Shown: in pieces, positions 45,810 through 57,661 of the stretch | How the letters are laid out: the number at the start of each line of letters is the position of its first letter | Numbering within the stretch: the stretch's first letter is position 1 | Source of the DNA: Euglena gracilis | Taxonomy: Eukaryota; Euglenida; Euglenophyceae; Euglenales | DNA: 64,000 bases | NCBI GenBank assembly: GCA_039621445.1 | Contig: CP154954.1 | Location: 18,338,642 to 18,402,641 of the forward strand | Reading direction: 5' to 3' | Translations under genes and position numbers: made by a program | The notes under the pieces: model-generated | Told to the model about the DNA's origin: nothing | What the model saw: the letters and a program-made list of their open reading frames with translations, nothing else | Databases searched by the model: none

Positions 45810-45922
45810 CTGGGTGGCAGCAGGATCTCGCGCTCGTTGGGGAAGGCGCTCACCCCCTCTAGGTGGATCAGCTTGTTGCAGAACGTCCGCGGGATGGTGA
45901 TGACGAAGAGGTGGACCCCGAA
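45810..45922 (-). CDS. Second ART catalytic exon, partial copy
   Basis: Reads FGVHLFVITIPRTFCNKLIH then LEGVSAFPNEREILLPP, nearly identical to part of the gene A exon 4557-4391 and retaining the E-R-E pair. Homology starts abruptly at TTCGGGG and lacks the STS segment; it ends at the same GCTGGCC donor. It may be an exon of a second ART gene or a truncated duplicate. No other ART exons were found nearby. Confidence 0.6.
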
Positions 45923-45929
45923 GCCAGGG

Positions 45930-47588
45930 CTTTACGGGAAGGACAGGGAGCTCGAACCGAGGGTTCGACATAAGCCCCCCCCCCCCCCCGCTCCAGAAGG
46001 GGGAGGGCGGGAGGGTTGCGGTAGGAGGCCCACATAATTCACGTCTCCCCGGGACTCTGCCCCCCACGCCGGGGGGGGGGGGGGGGCAGCAGAACAAGGA
46101 GGGTTTGGTTGGGGGTTCCCCTCCACACCGTTCACTGGCTCAGACGCACCAGACAGGTGCAATGGTTCGGTAGGACAGATTCCTTGCGGCTCCCAACAGA
46201 GTCCTCAACGGGTCAACGGACCCCCCCCCTCGACCAGCGCCCTCTGGCCAAAGAATGGTATATCAGCAATGCTTTTGGGACAGGGCCTAGCACAGTAATA
46301 CAAGGAGGAATACCACAGTTTCATCACCTTCGTTTTCCAGCTCTAAACACGCTGACACAGGAGGCTCTTGGTTGTCTTTAAAATGATCGGTGTGCGAATG
46401 CGCACATCGTCCATATGTGCATTTGTGCACACTGACATCGCTTTAATTGTTGTTTTGGTGTCACAGAGTCTTAATCATCAGTGGGGCATTGACGGACAAC
46501 TTACAAATTCTACAAAACATCTCACGTTTAAGGATTTCAAATTGCAGTAGTGCTGAGCCCTCTAAATGGGACGCGGGACCACCAATTTTTCACAAAGTTG
46601 AAGGTTCAGGGTTTCGTTCCAGGCTTCGTCTCGCCTGCCCCAAATCTACCCATCAACATTCCATGTTGAGGAGGCAGGTGTTATGTTCCTGTATTCTGTG
46701 GTGACACCTGCTCTCAGGCACCCTGGCTTTCAAAGTCCCCGTTTCCATCTCCGCATCCTGGGGCACCACATCACATCCTCATTACATTATTGTGGTTTAA
46801 GGAGTCAGGAATTGTCGTTTTCACAGAAAATGTCGATGTGACTCCCATCATTCATCAATGGTCCGGGGGGGTACCCCATTCAAATAGTGGCATGGCTAAA
46901 ATGACAGGGTGTCTCTTGTGGCCTGGGGCGAAGCGTGGGCCGCTATTTTTCTCACCTCCACAAACTGGCCTAAAATGCATTTACAGGCACTCTGAGGCAA
47001 AGCTGACCGGAAAGAAAGTTGACTGAAAAGAAGTCAGCCAGGGATAATGGTGCGGCATTTGGTTTGCTTAGGTACTTGGACATTCCTTGGGGGGAAGGGG
47101 TACACGCTTCTTCAGTATCCCCAGCAAAACAAACCTCTTGATGAGGAGGTTAGTTGGGCCTTTAACTTAGGCGGCCGACTTCGCACTGAAAGATTTTTCC
47201 TTTGTCAATGCGCTCCACACCACACCGTTGTTTGAGTGTGTCCTACCCCCCCCCCCGGTAACTGGCTGGTTTTTTCGGAGTGACTGGCTGGTGTTTGGCC
47301 CCAACCCCCCCAGGGGGGGGGCAGGCCAGGAGTGGCCGAAAGTGGTCGCCCAGCACCGGAATTTTGCGTGGATTTTCAGACAAAAAATCCACTGATTTTA
47401 GGCCAGAGATACCAACCTCCCGGGGGGGGGGGGGGGGTGGATGACTGGTATGTGAAAAGTGATTGACTGGTTTTCTGAAAGTCCCCCCCTCCCCGGGGGT
47501 CGGCTAAGCAATGGCATGGTCCGGACCACCCCCTGGCCTCACATCACCCCCTGGGGGTGGCGTACCCTCATGGCATCTGCACCCGCAG
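45930..47588. other. Stretch upstream of gene C
   Basis: Gene C must have 5' exons (signal peptide and N-terminal M43 segment) in or beyond this region, but none was recognised. 47260-47515 is a CATACC-family fragment (ACTGGCTGG, C/G runs, right end GGCTAAGCAATGGCATG). Confidence 0.45.
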
Positions 47589-47715
47589 ATCTCGGAGAGC
47601 ACGCTGCCGGGGGTGTCGAAGGCGATGTTTTACAACGAGGGCAAGACGCTGGTACACGAGATGGGCCACTTCCTCGGCCTGCTCCACACCTTCCCCCTGG
47701 CCCCCAGCTGCACCG
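47589..47715 (+). CDS. Gene C exon 1 (visible): M43 metalloprotease zinc site
   Basis: Reads ISESTLPGVSKAMFYNEGKT then LVHEMGHFLGLLHTFPLAPS. HExxHxxGxxH with the following TF is the zinc-binding site of the M43 (pappalysin/cytophagalysin) family, secreted metalloproteases of the metzincin clan; His 47655, Glu 47658, His 47667 and His 47685 begin the key codons. The acceptor is CCCGCAG (47587-47588). The end is in phase 1 at ACC-G before GCCAGG (GC donor, 47716-47717). Joining to 49951 gives SCTGPQPP. The exons encoding the signal peptide and pro-region were not found. Confidence 0.88.
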
Positions 47716-48094
47716 GCCAGGCGCTCCGATTTGCCGTTGCTGCGCGCCGCATGGAGTTGGTGGTCTTGTGCGAGGCATAAGGCGGCAAAAGTGTCCCCCG
47801 GATGTTTTTTTTGTAACCCTGGCGGGGTGCCAGGTTGACTGGATCCACCGCCTTGCCTGCCAGGGTATTCGGGCATTGCCAGGGGAAAGAGTCCCATGGA
47901 GGTTAGTTGTGGCGGTGCTTACATGCGGCTGCATTTATCTTTGCCTTCTGTCGTGGGCCATTTTTCAGAGGGGGGGGGGACTGTAATTATTTTGGCATAG
48001 ATAACTCTATATAAGGACCTGATTTTTCCTCGGACCAAAGTTTTTGTCAAGTTTTATCATTTTTGCAGTTTTTGGCCAACAAATTCCATGTTTG

Positions 48095-49545
48095 GGGGTG
48101 CCTGGGGCAGGCACCCTATAGCACCCCATCCAACCCCCCCCCCCCCGGAGAGGGGGTAGGGTTTTTGGGGGGTGCTAGCAGGCAAGCACCTATAGCTAAA
48201 TGGCCTAAAATGGCCTAAAATGGCCTAAAATGGCCTAAAATGGGAAAATTTTCGTTGCACAACTGTAGCCATTCAGGTACTGACTTTTGGTGTCTTTTGT
48301 CAATGTGGACGGCGAACATTGGATTTGGTAGAGGAGCACAGCCCCGCAAGGCCCTTTTTTTTTATCCCAACTAATAATAGTATCAGTCCCCAAATCCACG
48401 GTCCCCAACCTTCTTTTGGTAGCTGAATTTTGAAGGTTTGGACAGCAGTATTTTTCTTACTCCCATCCTTTTTTTGGTGTGCAACGATGTCTGCTTCGCA
48501 GATAATGAAACAGTGCAAATTTGGAATGAAGTTTTAGTATTAAGTTTCTCCTAGGGGGAAACCAAACACGGAGAAGAGGAATTGTTTACAGCTTTGCCCT
48601 TTGATCTCTGCAATCGCCAAAAAAGGCCCAAATGGCAAAAAAAAAAACAATACCAAAATCAAATTGGATCTCACCAGGCAACAGCATCAAATTTGGCGTT
48701 GGACCGAAAATCCCCAAATGACGTCCAAGGTTGGGGGTGTCTTATGGCGTGGTTGGGATCTTATGTTTGGGGGGAGGTCAAGGCTTGGGAGTCAATCTTC
48801 AGGTACCAACTTCGTATGCATAACCCCCCCCCAGAGTTTGGCTCCCCTCCTCCTTCCATTCACACTTGGTTCCTTAATTTGTGTATATTCACGATTCCTT
48901 AATATGTATATAAGCCACGTGCAGACAATGAAGATGAATTATTCCCCCAGAAAAGTCAGGAACTTCTTTTTGCGAAATCCCGCAAAATGATATAGATTTC
49001 ACAAAATACAAAAAAACTGGGTGCTTTTTTGGTCGCACAAATAAAAACTTTTAATATTTGTCCACGTTTTTTTCCTGAAAATTTTTCATTGCCACAAATT
49101 CTTATTGTTCAGAATTCCTCTATGGGGCATGAATTAAGATTTGTTGAGCTTCCCATTGTTTTGATCCAGTGTTCATGAATTTTGCATGCTTTTTTGGATG
49201 TACATTTCTCATTACTGAGTAAGAGAAGGTTCGCACACGTTATTATGCAGTTTTCGCAAAATTATGATTTTCAGAACCCCCACCTATACCTTAAAATGGC
49301 CTAAAAGGGCCTTAAATGGCCTAAAATGGCCTAAAAAAAAAATGGCCTAAAATGGGAAATTTTTGGGCTTGACTATAGGTGCTTGCTAGCAGGCACCCCC
49401 CCCCTCCGACCCCAGCGCCAAAGGCGCCGGGGGCCCAGAAAAGGCCATTTTCAATGAAAATTTTCATTGGGGGGTGTGCCTGCTAGTGGCAGGCACCCTA
49501 TAGCACCCACCCCCCCCTTCCCCTCCCGGTCGGTAAGCACAAGCC
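48095..49545. repeat. GCTTGTGCTTA element interrupted by a nested element
   Basis: The left part (48095-48182, GGGGCAGGCACCCTATAGCACC) and right part (49387-49545, GGCAGGCACCCTATAGCACC to CGGTCGGTAAGCACAAGCC) belong to the family at 2469 and 31013. Between them 48183-49386 is bounded by inverted GCAAGCACCTATAG / CTATAGGTGCTTGC with (GGCCTAAAAT)n arrays inside each end (48200-48242 and 49290-49356). Confidence 0.65.
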
Positions 49546-49950
49546 AGCTCCAAATATCATATTTTGGATTTTTAGGAAAAATCTTTTTTGAATGACACCT
49601 AAACTCTTACCACTGTTGTTACAAAAAAACAAAGAAAATCTAGGTATGAAATATATATGAAATTTATCGCAGTCCACTTCAGCAGAAATGTGCCGGAATG
49701 TCCGAAATTAATTCCAGAATCGATTGGGATAAACCAAATAAACTGGAATAGAACCCTAAATAAAGTTTCGGGCCGGCCGGAATATGTCCCCCCCCCCCAG
49801 GGGCCACCAGATGGATGGCCACCGGGTGGGTGGGTGGTTGGGTGGAATGTGCCAGGGCCTTTTTTGAAAAACGGAGAAATGCGAAGGCGAAGCCCCCACA
49901 GGCGTTCCCCCTTGCACTGTTTGGGGGATGCCCCACCCCCACTTCCGAAG

Positions 49951-50021
49951 GACCACAACCGCCTGCGGCGGACCCTGCCGACATGGTGGACGACACCCCG
50001 GCCATGAGCACCCCGGCTAAG
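49951..50021 (+). CDS. Gene C exon 2: M43 DTP segment
   Basis: Reads GPQPPAADPADMVDDTPAMS then TPAK. The D-M-V-D-D-T-P segment corresponds to the M43 G-D-x-V-x-D-T-P motif downstream of the zinc site. Acceptor CGAAG (49949-49950). The donor is AAG-GTGCCC (50022-50023), phase 0. Length 71, consistent with phase 1 in and phase 0 out. Confidence 0.8.
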
Positions 50022-50024
50022 GTG

Positions 50025-51349
50025 CCCCCCGGCGTCTTCTTATTCCTGTCAGGACGTGACGTAGTGCCTTGGCCCGGCCGGCCAAAGCCCCAAACTCTTC
50101 CCACCTCCATCAACAAGTTTGGATTCCCATCCAGCCGGGTCTTATTTTGGGGTATTTTCCCGGAAACCTCCAGTGGGTATCTATTTTTTGGCAGAATTTC
50201 TACGGCCTCCCCGGCCCTTCAGGCCATCGGGGGGGGGGGGGGCTGAATGTTTGGGGGGTCTTATTTTTACTCAATCACTGAATCCTGTTGGATGCAGAAA
50301 CCCCGCTTTCTTTCAACGCTGTTGTTCGTCTTTCCAGGTTTTCAGGGACTTCACCTCGGAATTCCAGCCGATAAAATCCAACCCACCGGGATTTGGTCTT
50401 TTGCCATTTTTCAGGATCAACTGGATCTATCCTGGTAGCAGACCCCCCCCCCTCCTTCTGGACCCCTAAGCCACCTGGCTGCGGATCTTCAAGAATCCCC
50501 TATTTATATCCTGATGAATTCACGGAATAACGGAATGGAAAGCATTCTGGAATAATAAGCACAACAGCAGCCGGTGCTGAACGTGTGAGTGAATGAACCA
50601 AATTTGAAAACGATTCAGTGCTCACTGTTTTGAACAAACCCACCAACCCCCCGCCCCAGGAAAGTGTTGTGACCGAGAGAGAGCCTGCCTCTTCTGAGAC
50701 CATGTCTCCAACGCTGGCCGATTTGTTGACGCAGTCCTGTCCCAAAAAAAAAATACACAGATGCGCTAATAGAGAGCCGCTGCCTCCGGCGGCGGGGGTG
50801 CGCTTCTATTGGACCCAACCTGCATGACTTCTTGTTGATTTTCTTTTGAACCCCCTCAAAAATGGAGCATGTGCTTCCAAGGAACCGGAGTTTGGCGGTG
50901 CAGGGTCCGCTTCCATTTGGACCTGGGCTGGTAGCTGGCCCCGAACCTCTATTGTGGGGGGGGGGTCAGGAAATTGTCAAGGCCGCCGGTACTGACCGAC
51001 CATATGGGCTTGAGAGGGGAGTGACACCTTGCTGTCTCATCCACCCCAGGCACCTGAGAAGCATTTCCGGCCTGCGTGGGAGCGGTCGTGCACCACATCA
51101 TCTGCAATTTCATCGAATGCCCCTCCGGGGCCAGGACAGAACAGGCTTCGGCAAAATGGCCAGGGGGTGGGGGGGGGGGTCGACCCCCCCACCCCCTCCT
51201 CCGGCATTTCCGGGAGCACCAATTCTCGACCCCAAAGAATTTGTGAAAAATGCTGTGGTGGGTCTGGGTGGGGTGGGGGGTCGACCACCCTCCCACCAGG
51301 CCTTCCCGTTCTGCCCCGGACTTTCCAGCGTTCCTGCTCTCCGGCGCAG
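50025..51349 (+). other. Gene C intron 2
   Basis: A GC3-rich frame near 51065-51130 reads [20 protein letters not shown] and could be a skipped exon, but exons 2 and 3 already join in phase and in family order. Otherwise no feature. Confidence 0.35.
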
Positions 51350-51451
51350 GGATGCCCCGCGGGGCGCAACACGTGCCCCGCCCGGCCGGGGGAGGACCCC
51401 ATCCACAACTACATGGGCTACACCGACGACAGCTGCATGTCCGAGTTCACG
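51350..51451 (+). CDS. Gene C exon 3: M43 Met-turn segment
   Basis: Reads [20 protein letters not shown] then [18 protein letters not shown]...N-Y-M-x-Y-x-x-D-x-C-M-x-x-F-T is the M43 Met-turn region that forms the floor of the active site, with conserved cysteines. Acceptor GGCGCAG (51348-51349), phase 0. The 3' end is not at a GT or GC-AG pair that keeps the frame; the only junction giving the expected F-T-P-G-Q lies within CACGCC, repeated at both sides. Confidence 0.85.
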
Positions 51452-51751
51452 CCCAGGGCTACCGGGAACCCCAGAAACAGGCATTGGTTTTAGGGCATTC
51501 TTTTAAAAATGATTCAGGTATTTAAAGGTATTTTTGAGGCGTTTAAAGGCATTTCGTCGGAAATTCAAATTTTAGCCATTTTGAGGTTTTAAAAAAATAT
51601 ATAAATAAAAGTAAATACTTGAAAATAGCCATTGTTTATAATTTTATAATAATGTCTGCCCGGAAACTCTATGGGTGGTGGGTGGCAAGGGGGTCCGACA
51701 ACCCTCCACCCTCCAGTGGGGGGAGGTCAACCTGGAAACAGTCCTGTCCAC

Positions 51752-51816
51752 GCCAGGGCAGAACGAGCGCATGCAGCAGGTGATGCAGCGATACCGCGCG
51801 CCGCTGGTGACGCAAG
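51752..51816 (+). CDS. Gene C exon 4: end of M43 catalytic domain
   Basis: Reads PGQNERMQQVMQRYRAPLVT, the usual end of the M43 domain (F-T-x-G-Q-x-x-R-M). The start lies within the CACGCC shared with exon 3. The donor is CAA-G before GTGGCG (51817-51818), phase 1. Without splicing the frame stops soon after at TAG. Confidence 0.8.
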
Positions 51817-51818
51817 GT

Positions 51819-53349
51819 GGCGCGGTGCCTGGCCTGTAGGCATCGGCAGCGGAGACCACAACTCGTCGGTGGTTTGTAGGGTACAATGAGCGTCCCCACA
51901 ATAGATTGCCACACAGGGCTGTACAGGTGCACCAGCCAGGGGGAGGGATTTCTGGGGCACCAGTCACCCGGGTGTCTTATAGCCTCTCCAGGTTTAAGGG
52001 TAGTTCAACCCACAGTGTATATGTGTGTATATATAGAAATATATATACACATAATATATATATACATATATATACATATATATACGTCGATTAAGTGCAA
52101 TGCTGATTGTTCAAACAGAGTTTGAGTGCCTTGTCATTTTCCACAGGACTCGTGGCTGGTAATTGTACATTTGGGTATTGCATTTGCTCTGAAGCCTCCC
52201 GGACGTGCAGTTTTAACCCAGGTATTTGCTGTTTCAATCCCCATGGCATTTCTCTCATCAGTATTCAAATGATGTTGTTGGTTACGTGATTGTATTGAGT
52301 TTTGTTGTGTTTGTTGTCTTTGATGTGATGATGTCCAATTTATTTTTTATCTGACACAATTTTTGTTGTATGATGCAACATGAATATAAATGTATGGCGT
52401 GGTTGCAGTATGATGATTATTTTTTCAACATACGACATGATCATTGGCATGAAAAATAGGATGATTGATCGATAACAGATTTTTTGGCCCCCTCCGCTGT
52501 ATCTTTTGTCTTGCTATATTTTAGAACCATTTTCAAGGAATATTTGCTGTGCTTGTCGATTTCTGAAAGTACACACCCAGGCACAGCTTATCGACAGCTT
52601 TTCTCATGTATTTGTGTGTGTGTGTGTGTGTGTTGCAGTGTTTCTCAACTTGTTTTGTTTTCAATGTGTATTGTGAAGTAATGATGTTGCATCGTTGCTC
52701 GGCTTCTGACAGGACCCGTTTTCTTTTTATTGTGCCGATGTTTGCAATTTGGGAACATTTTTTTCTCAAACCGCATAAAGATTGGCAAGGCAGCGTTTTC
52801 AGCGTCTTTCGGGCACGCAGCTGCGAGATAAGTTATTGGCTCTATTCCCTTAGGATTTCATCTGTCTCTGTTTGGCGCGTGTGTGAAGCATGAAATGATT
52901 AAAGCCAAAAGTCCTGGGTCAGTATATCTTCGATCATGCGTGTATTTCTGAAACAGGAGGCATTTTCAGGTCCAAGCAATTTTTTTTTCCCACTGGGCCA
53001 GGGGATTGATTACTTTCCCAGGTGTTGATTGAAGTTGCTGGGAATAGGTTCAGCTCTCTCCCATTCAAATTGATGCAATGAAAAGGAAATGCCCAGATTT
53101 TTTATAATGTTTTCGGAGAAAAACACACCCCAGTCGGCATATCTGCCTGTTTCAGGTCCACATGTTCAGCTCATTCCATAAGCACTTTTCCTCCCGGCTT
53201 CCTGCAAGCGATTTGCCAGGTCTTTGGATCCGAACTGGTTGCACCAGTCAACCACAGAGTCAATTCAAAGTCCCATTGTAGACTACACGGGTTTATGCAA
53301 CACGGTCACCCCCCAACCCACCGTCTTTCGTTTCCACTTTCTTCCAATC
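51819..53349 (+). other. Gene C intron 4
   Basis: ATATAC-rich tract at 52018-52085; (TG)n at 52612-52634; AT-rich with ATGATG words at 52270-52480. No exon recognised. Confidence 0.45.
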
Positions 53350-53351
53350 AG

Positions 53352-53444
53352 GGGATGGAGGGTTGTGTGGCTGTGCCGTCCACGGCCAGTGCTCTGTCAC
53401 GGGAGGTTGCTATTGTGCCCCCAACTACACCGGGAAACATTGCG
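53352..53444 (+). CDS. Gene C exon 5: EGF-like module
   Basis: Reads GDGGLCGCAVHGQCSVTGGC then YCAPNYTGKHC. C-x-C...H-G-x-C...C-x-C...G-Y/N-Y-T-G-x-x-C is an EGF-like disulphide-bonded module typical of extracellular proteins. Acceptor CCAATCAG (53350-53351), two bases completing the phase-1 codon of exon 4. The donor is TGC-G before GTGTGC (53445-53446), phase 1. Confidence 0.85.
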
Positions 53445-53445
53445 G

Positions 53446-54116
53446 TGTGCATCTCCACAGCAGATGATGTCCTCATCCACTGCGAATCGAAACGACACCT
53501 GCCAGCAATTCAGCGATGCAGCAAGTCAAAGAGGAGCCATAAACACCCAATTAAAAGCCCCTCGCACCCTCCCCCAAATGGCAACCCCGAATTTTTCCAC
53601 CAAGGATCCTAAATGACAGACCTGCCCAGCCCTACCAGGGCGTCCCTCATTGAAAATAATCGCATCCCAGGACCGATTTGTTCCGAGAATGGGGGAAATT
53701 CCGAATTTCCTCAAGTGAATCACGTTTGGGAAAATTTTTATTTCTAACATCGGCGGGATTCTCACGGTCATGGAGCCATCGACGGCGCTTTGCCATCCCT
53801 TCAGCCAAAGGGCAAAGTTTTGCAGGGGGAAGGCTCAACATCTTGTTCTTTCACTTTTTGTGTCTTTGCTGAGGAAGGGTTGTGAGGGTCCTCTGTTAAA
53901 GAAAGAATCAGTTAATTGACCATCAAAGCATCCATGCGCCATCCACCAAAGTATTTTTGACACTCACATTGCATCCAAACGCTTTCCCCCTCAACCACCA
54001 ATTGTGGACGAGACCTCCAATTAAAAACCCCTCAAGACGATCTTTCGGTCATATGGCACAAACCATGGATTTACGAAGGGAGAAGGGAGTTTTTTGGCCC
54101 ACCTGTCTGTATGCCT

Positions 54117-54181
<65 letters not shown>

Positions 54182-55016
54182 GCACTCACGCACGCACGCA
54201 CGCACGCATGCACGCACGCACGCACGCGCGCGCGCACATGCACGTACTCGCCCATACACACATCCAGGCACTCACATGTTTGTATCGTATGAATTCGTTC
54301 AATATAAGTTCGCATCTTTGAAAATCCAAATTCAAATCAAACCTATTTTAATTTTTGCAAGGAGGCAACAAATTGTATGCATGTGGTGTGATAAGTTTTT
54401 GCACACGTGTTCAAAAAACACAGAATGCACAAAAATATAACCCCCAAATAATGATATGTCCTGTTTGGGGATTTCAATATAGCCTCCCCCCTGCCAAACA
54501 TCTGTGGTGCAAATCTGGCAACGAAGAGCACTGGCAGGATGAAATCATTGGTCCAACAAAATTGAGGCATGTATGGACGTAAAAACAAAAAAAATAGAAC
54601 CAAAACGTTCCAAAACGTGAAAATATCCAGAAATTATGTAAATATGTGCATTGGGGGGGTTAATTTAAAAAATATTGCCGAAACAGTGTACCCTCCTTTG
54701 ACCCCCGATTTCGGACGCCCAAGTATTCTCCCCCTCGGGTGCATGGTTTGGAGGTGTTTATGTTTGTGTTAATACACATACACATCGATCATTGTGTTTG
54801 CATATATGGCAAATTGCAAAATTTGTCCACACAGAAACAGCATGCCTGTGTGCATCTGTCTGTGTGAATGTGTTGTGGTCTGTGTGCGCGTGCGTGTGTG
54901 CGTGCGTGCGTGCGTGTCTGTGTATTTATGTGTGTGTGCCTGCATGTGTGTGTGTGTGTGTGAATGTGTGTGTGTGGAAACATGAGCACGGGTGTGCCTC
55001 CCCAGCCCGCCCCACA
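53446..55016 (+). other. Gene C intron 5
   Basis: (AC)n then (ACGC)n microsatellite at 54117-54240; a TA-type fragment near 54650-54735 (GGGGGGGTTAATTT, GATTTCGGACGCCC); TGTGTG-rich tract at 54860-54975. Confidence 0.6.
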
Positions 55017-55017
55017 G

Positions 55018-55193
55018 AGTGGTGCCAGCCCTGGACCTCCGGCCCCAACTGCACCGCGTCGGTGGCCGGGGACGGGCTCGCGGCGTTCTTCACCTCGGTA
55101 CTTGTCCCCGGCGATGGCGTGCTGGCGGGGGCCGACGTGCGGCTCACCCTGCAGCCCCACCGCTCCCCTGGCCGGACAGCCCAGCCCGGGCAA
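55018..55193 (+). CDS. Gene C exon 6: extracellular stalk region
   Basis: Reads EWCQPWTSGPNCTASVAGDG then LAAFFTSVLVPGDGVLAGAD. Two cysteines close to the EGF end, then a Gly/Ala/Pro-rich beta-type region; no further family is recognised. Acceptor CCCACAG (55016-55017); with the G of exon 5 the first codon is GAG. The donor is CAA-GTGAGG (55194-55195), phase 0. Third-position GC is very high. Confidence 0.75.
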
Positions 55194-55523
55194 GTGAGGC
55201 CCCCTCCAGGAAAAAAAAGAAAGAAATTGGCAAATTGGTGTCAAATGTGGTACGTGTGCGCGACGATGGCTTTTTCCGGCGCTGTGTTGGACCCTTTCTG
55301 GGGATGGTTTGACCCAGGTCGACCAGGAAAAGGCCACACCAAGCAATGCTTTTTTCCATCCCATAGGAATCCTCTATTGAAGGACCAGCAGTGATGGAGG
55401 GTCCGGTCCAGCGGGGTGTGCGAACGAAGCTCCTTGGGCGGCGGCTTAGCGAACCCCAACGTGGCCTGGCCCCGAGCGATGCAGTGGTCTGCTGGCTCAT
55501 ATGTGTGGCTATTGGAAACCCTT

Positions 55524-55731
55524 TGGTGGTGGTGGTGGTGGTGGTGGTGGTGGTGGTGGTGGTGGTGGTGGTGGTGGTGGTGGTGGTGGTGGTGGTGGTG
55601 GTGGTGGTGGTGGTGGTGGTGGTGGTGGTGGTGGTGGTGGTGGTGGTGGTAAAAGTGGAAGTGGTGGTGGTGGTGGTGGTGGTGGTGGTGGTGGTGGTGG
55701 TGGTGGTGGTGGTGGTGGTGGTGGTGGTGGA
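55524..55731 (+). repeat. (GGT)n microsatellite
   Basis: About 68 GGT units interrupted once by AAAAGTGGAAGT (55651-55662). Poly-Val, poly-Gly, poly-Trp and, on the other strand, poly-Pro and poly-Thr frames are artefacts. Confidence 0.98.
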
Positions 55732-56511
55732 CAACGGTTACTCAATTTTGGCTTTGCCTCGGCTATTGGTCTTCGCTTGCTTTGGAGCCCCCCTCGAGGG
55801 GTCGAGGGTCTATGGCCCATATTGCTGAAAATTGACTGAGAATTGTTGAAGATTGACCCCGCTTTGATGTGAGCGTGGGGGGTAAACCTGCAAATTTCAA
55901 ATCTTGTTTGTGCATTTTCAGAATCGCTTTGAAATTTGTTTTCTAAATTGCACGACATTTGTGAGTTCAAAAGCGCCAGAAAATTGTTTGCAAAGTCCGA
56001 ACGTGGACTCTTTGGCTATAATTTGAGGGGCAGGGACTCCAGAACATTGCCAAAAAAAAAATGCTTTATTTTTGCCGTTCTTGGGGTACCATTCTCCCTT
56101 TGAAGATAATGACACTCCCATATCGGGGGGGGGGTGGCACTCAAATTTAGCAATATTTCTATGGTCTATGGCTTATGTTCGTTCAATTCTGGATAGTTTG
56201 TCCCAGAATCCGCAAAGGATGCCAAGATAAGCCTTGGGTGTTTCTTAACAACTGATTTTAAGAAATAAGCCTCGTTTATCTTCCATTTTTCTGCTTGCTT
56301 GACGTTTTTTTCCCCGTTCTTTCTTTCTCGCAGGAGTGGTTTGGCTTTTGCAGCGCGCGCAACGAACACCAGTGATGGATCAATTGTGAACGGTACGTTG
56401 GGTGCACGGTGGCCGCTGCAAGTGACGTTTCATATTCGAGAGTTGTGGGATTGGGCATCTGCTTGTAAGCCTCCACGGTTTCTTCAGGCATTTTTTTTTC
56501 TGTTTAAAATT

Positions 56512-56803
56512 TTTCAAAGACCTTTGTCGTTTGTCGTTGTAATTGCAAGATATTCTTCTTGCACGATTACAAACGTCTATTTTTGCCCAATTAATGATAA
56601 ATTTATGTCAATTGGTTGTGATGGTTGTAGTAACATAAAACATGTGGATATTGCATGTTTGATATATACATGCATATTTGCATATGCATGCATTGATGTA
56701 TATGCATGTGCATATACATATGTATATGTATATATACGTAAATGCATATGTATATATGAATATGTACATGTATATGTATATGTTTATGTATATGTATATG
56801 TAC

Positions 56804-56896
<93 letters not shown>

Positions 56897-56905
56897 CATA
56901 TGTGG
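56512..56905. repeat. Dispersed repeat with (TATATG)n tail, copy 1
   Basis: TTTCAAAGACCTTTGTCGTTTGTCG and following about 130 bp match 57354-57490. This copy leads into a TATATG hexanucleotide array (56700-56905). Confidence 0.8.
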
Positions 56906-56918
56906 CCAGTGTATCCCT

Positions 56919-57272
56919 GGGGGGGTATTGAAGTGGACCCTTGGTTTGGCACGGCACCCTGGGGTTAGTGAAGGCGTACGACCGGCCGGTCGGATTTCGC
57001 TCGCCTGCACTGCAAATCCCACCACCTTCTTTTTCAGAGTCACTCCAGAGGCAAAGAGAGGTCCCAAACCCTTGTGGGGCCGACCGTTCAGCAACTTTTA
57101 TCTTTCTTTTCCCCTGCCTGTTTTTTCGCCTTTGGGAATCATGCCGGGGAGGGGATTTGCGCATGCGGCTGAACCGCCTGAACCGCAAAGGCCGGCCACT
57201 CTTGACCCTGACCCTACGCTTTCACCAACCCCAGGTGCCGTGCCACACCAAGGGTCCATTTAAATACCCCCC
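56919..57272. mobile_element. MITE-like element with about 60-bp TIRs
   Basis: 56919-56980 (GGTATTGAAGTGGACCCTTGG, GGCACGGCACC, GGGGTTAGTG) is inverted to 57212-57272 (CACCAACCCCAGGTGCCGTG, CCAAGGGTCC, AATACCCCCC) with a few mismatches. Interior without coding motifs. No target duplication was identified. Confidence 0.75.
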
Positions 57273-57353
57273 TTAGTTGCATTAAGGCTTCTTGTCTATT
57301 TTAATACCCCCCACGGGGAGTAAAAGGTGCATTTACATTTTTTTTGTATTTAA

Positions 57354-57582
57354 TATTTTTCAAAGATCTTTGTCGTTTGTCGTTGTAATTGCAAAGCATT
57401 CTTCTTGCACGATTTCAACGTCTGTTTTTTCCAAATTTATGATTATTGTATGTCAATTATTTGTAATGGTTGTAATTAGAATAACAATTTTCAGTATAAT
57501 ATAATTATGTGAATTTTGTAATTTTGGTTTTGTATATGTATAAATATGTATATGTGCACGTGTACGTGTACGTGTACGTGTA

Positions 57583-57661
<79 letters not shown>

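Noticed and set aside
51029-51230. Frame [20 protein letters not shown] as an extra gene C exon
   Set aside because: Exons 2 and 3 already join in phase in the order the M43 family requires, and no clear splice sites flank it.
55144-55970. Poly-Val, poly-Gly, poly-Trp, poly-Thr and poly-Pro frames
   Set aside because: Artefact of the GGT array in an intron of gene C.
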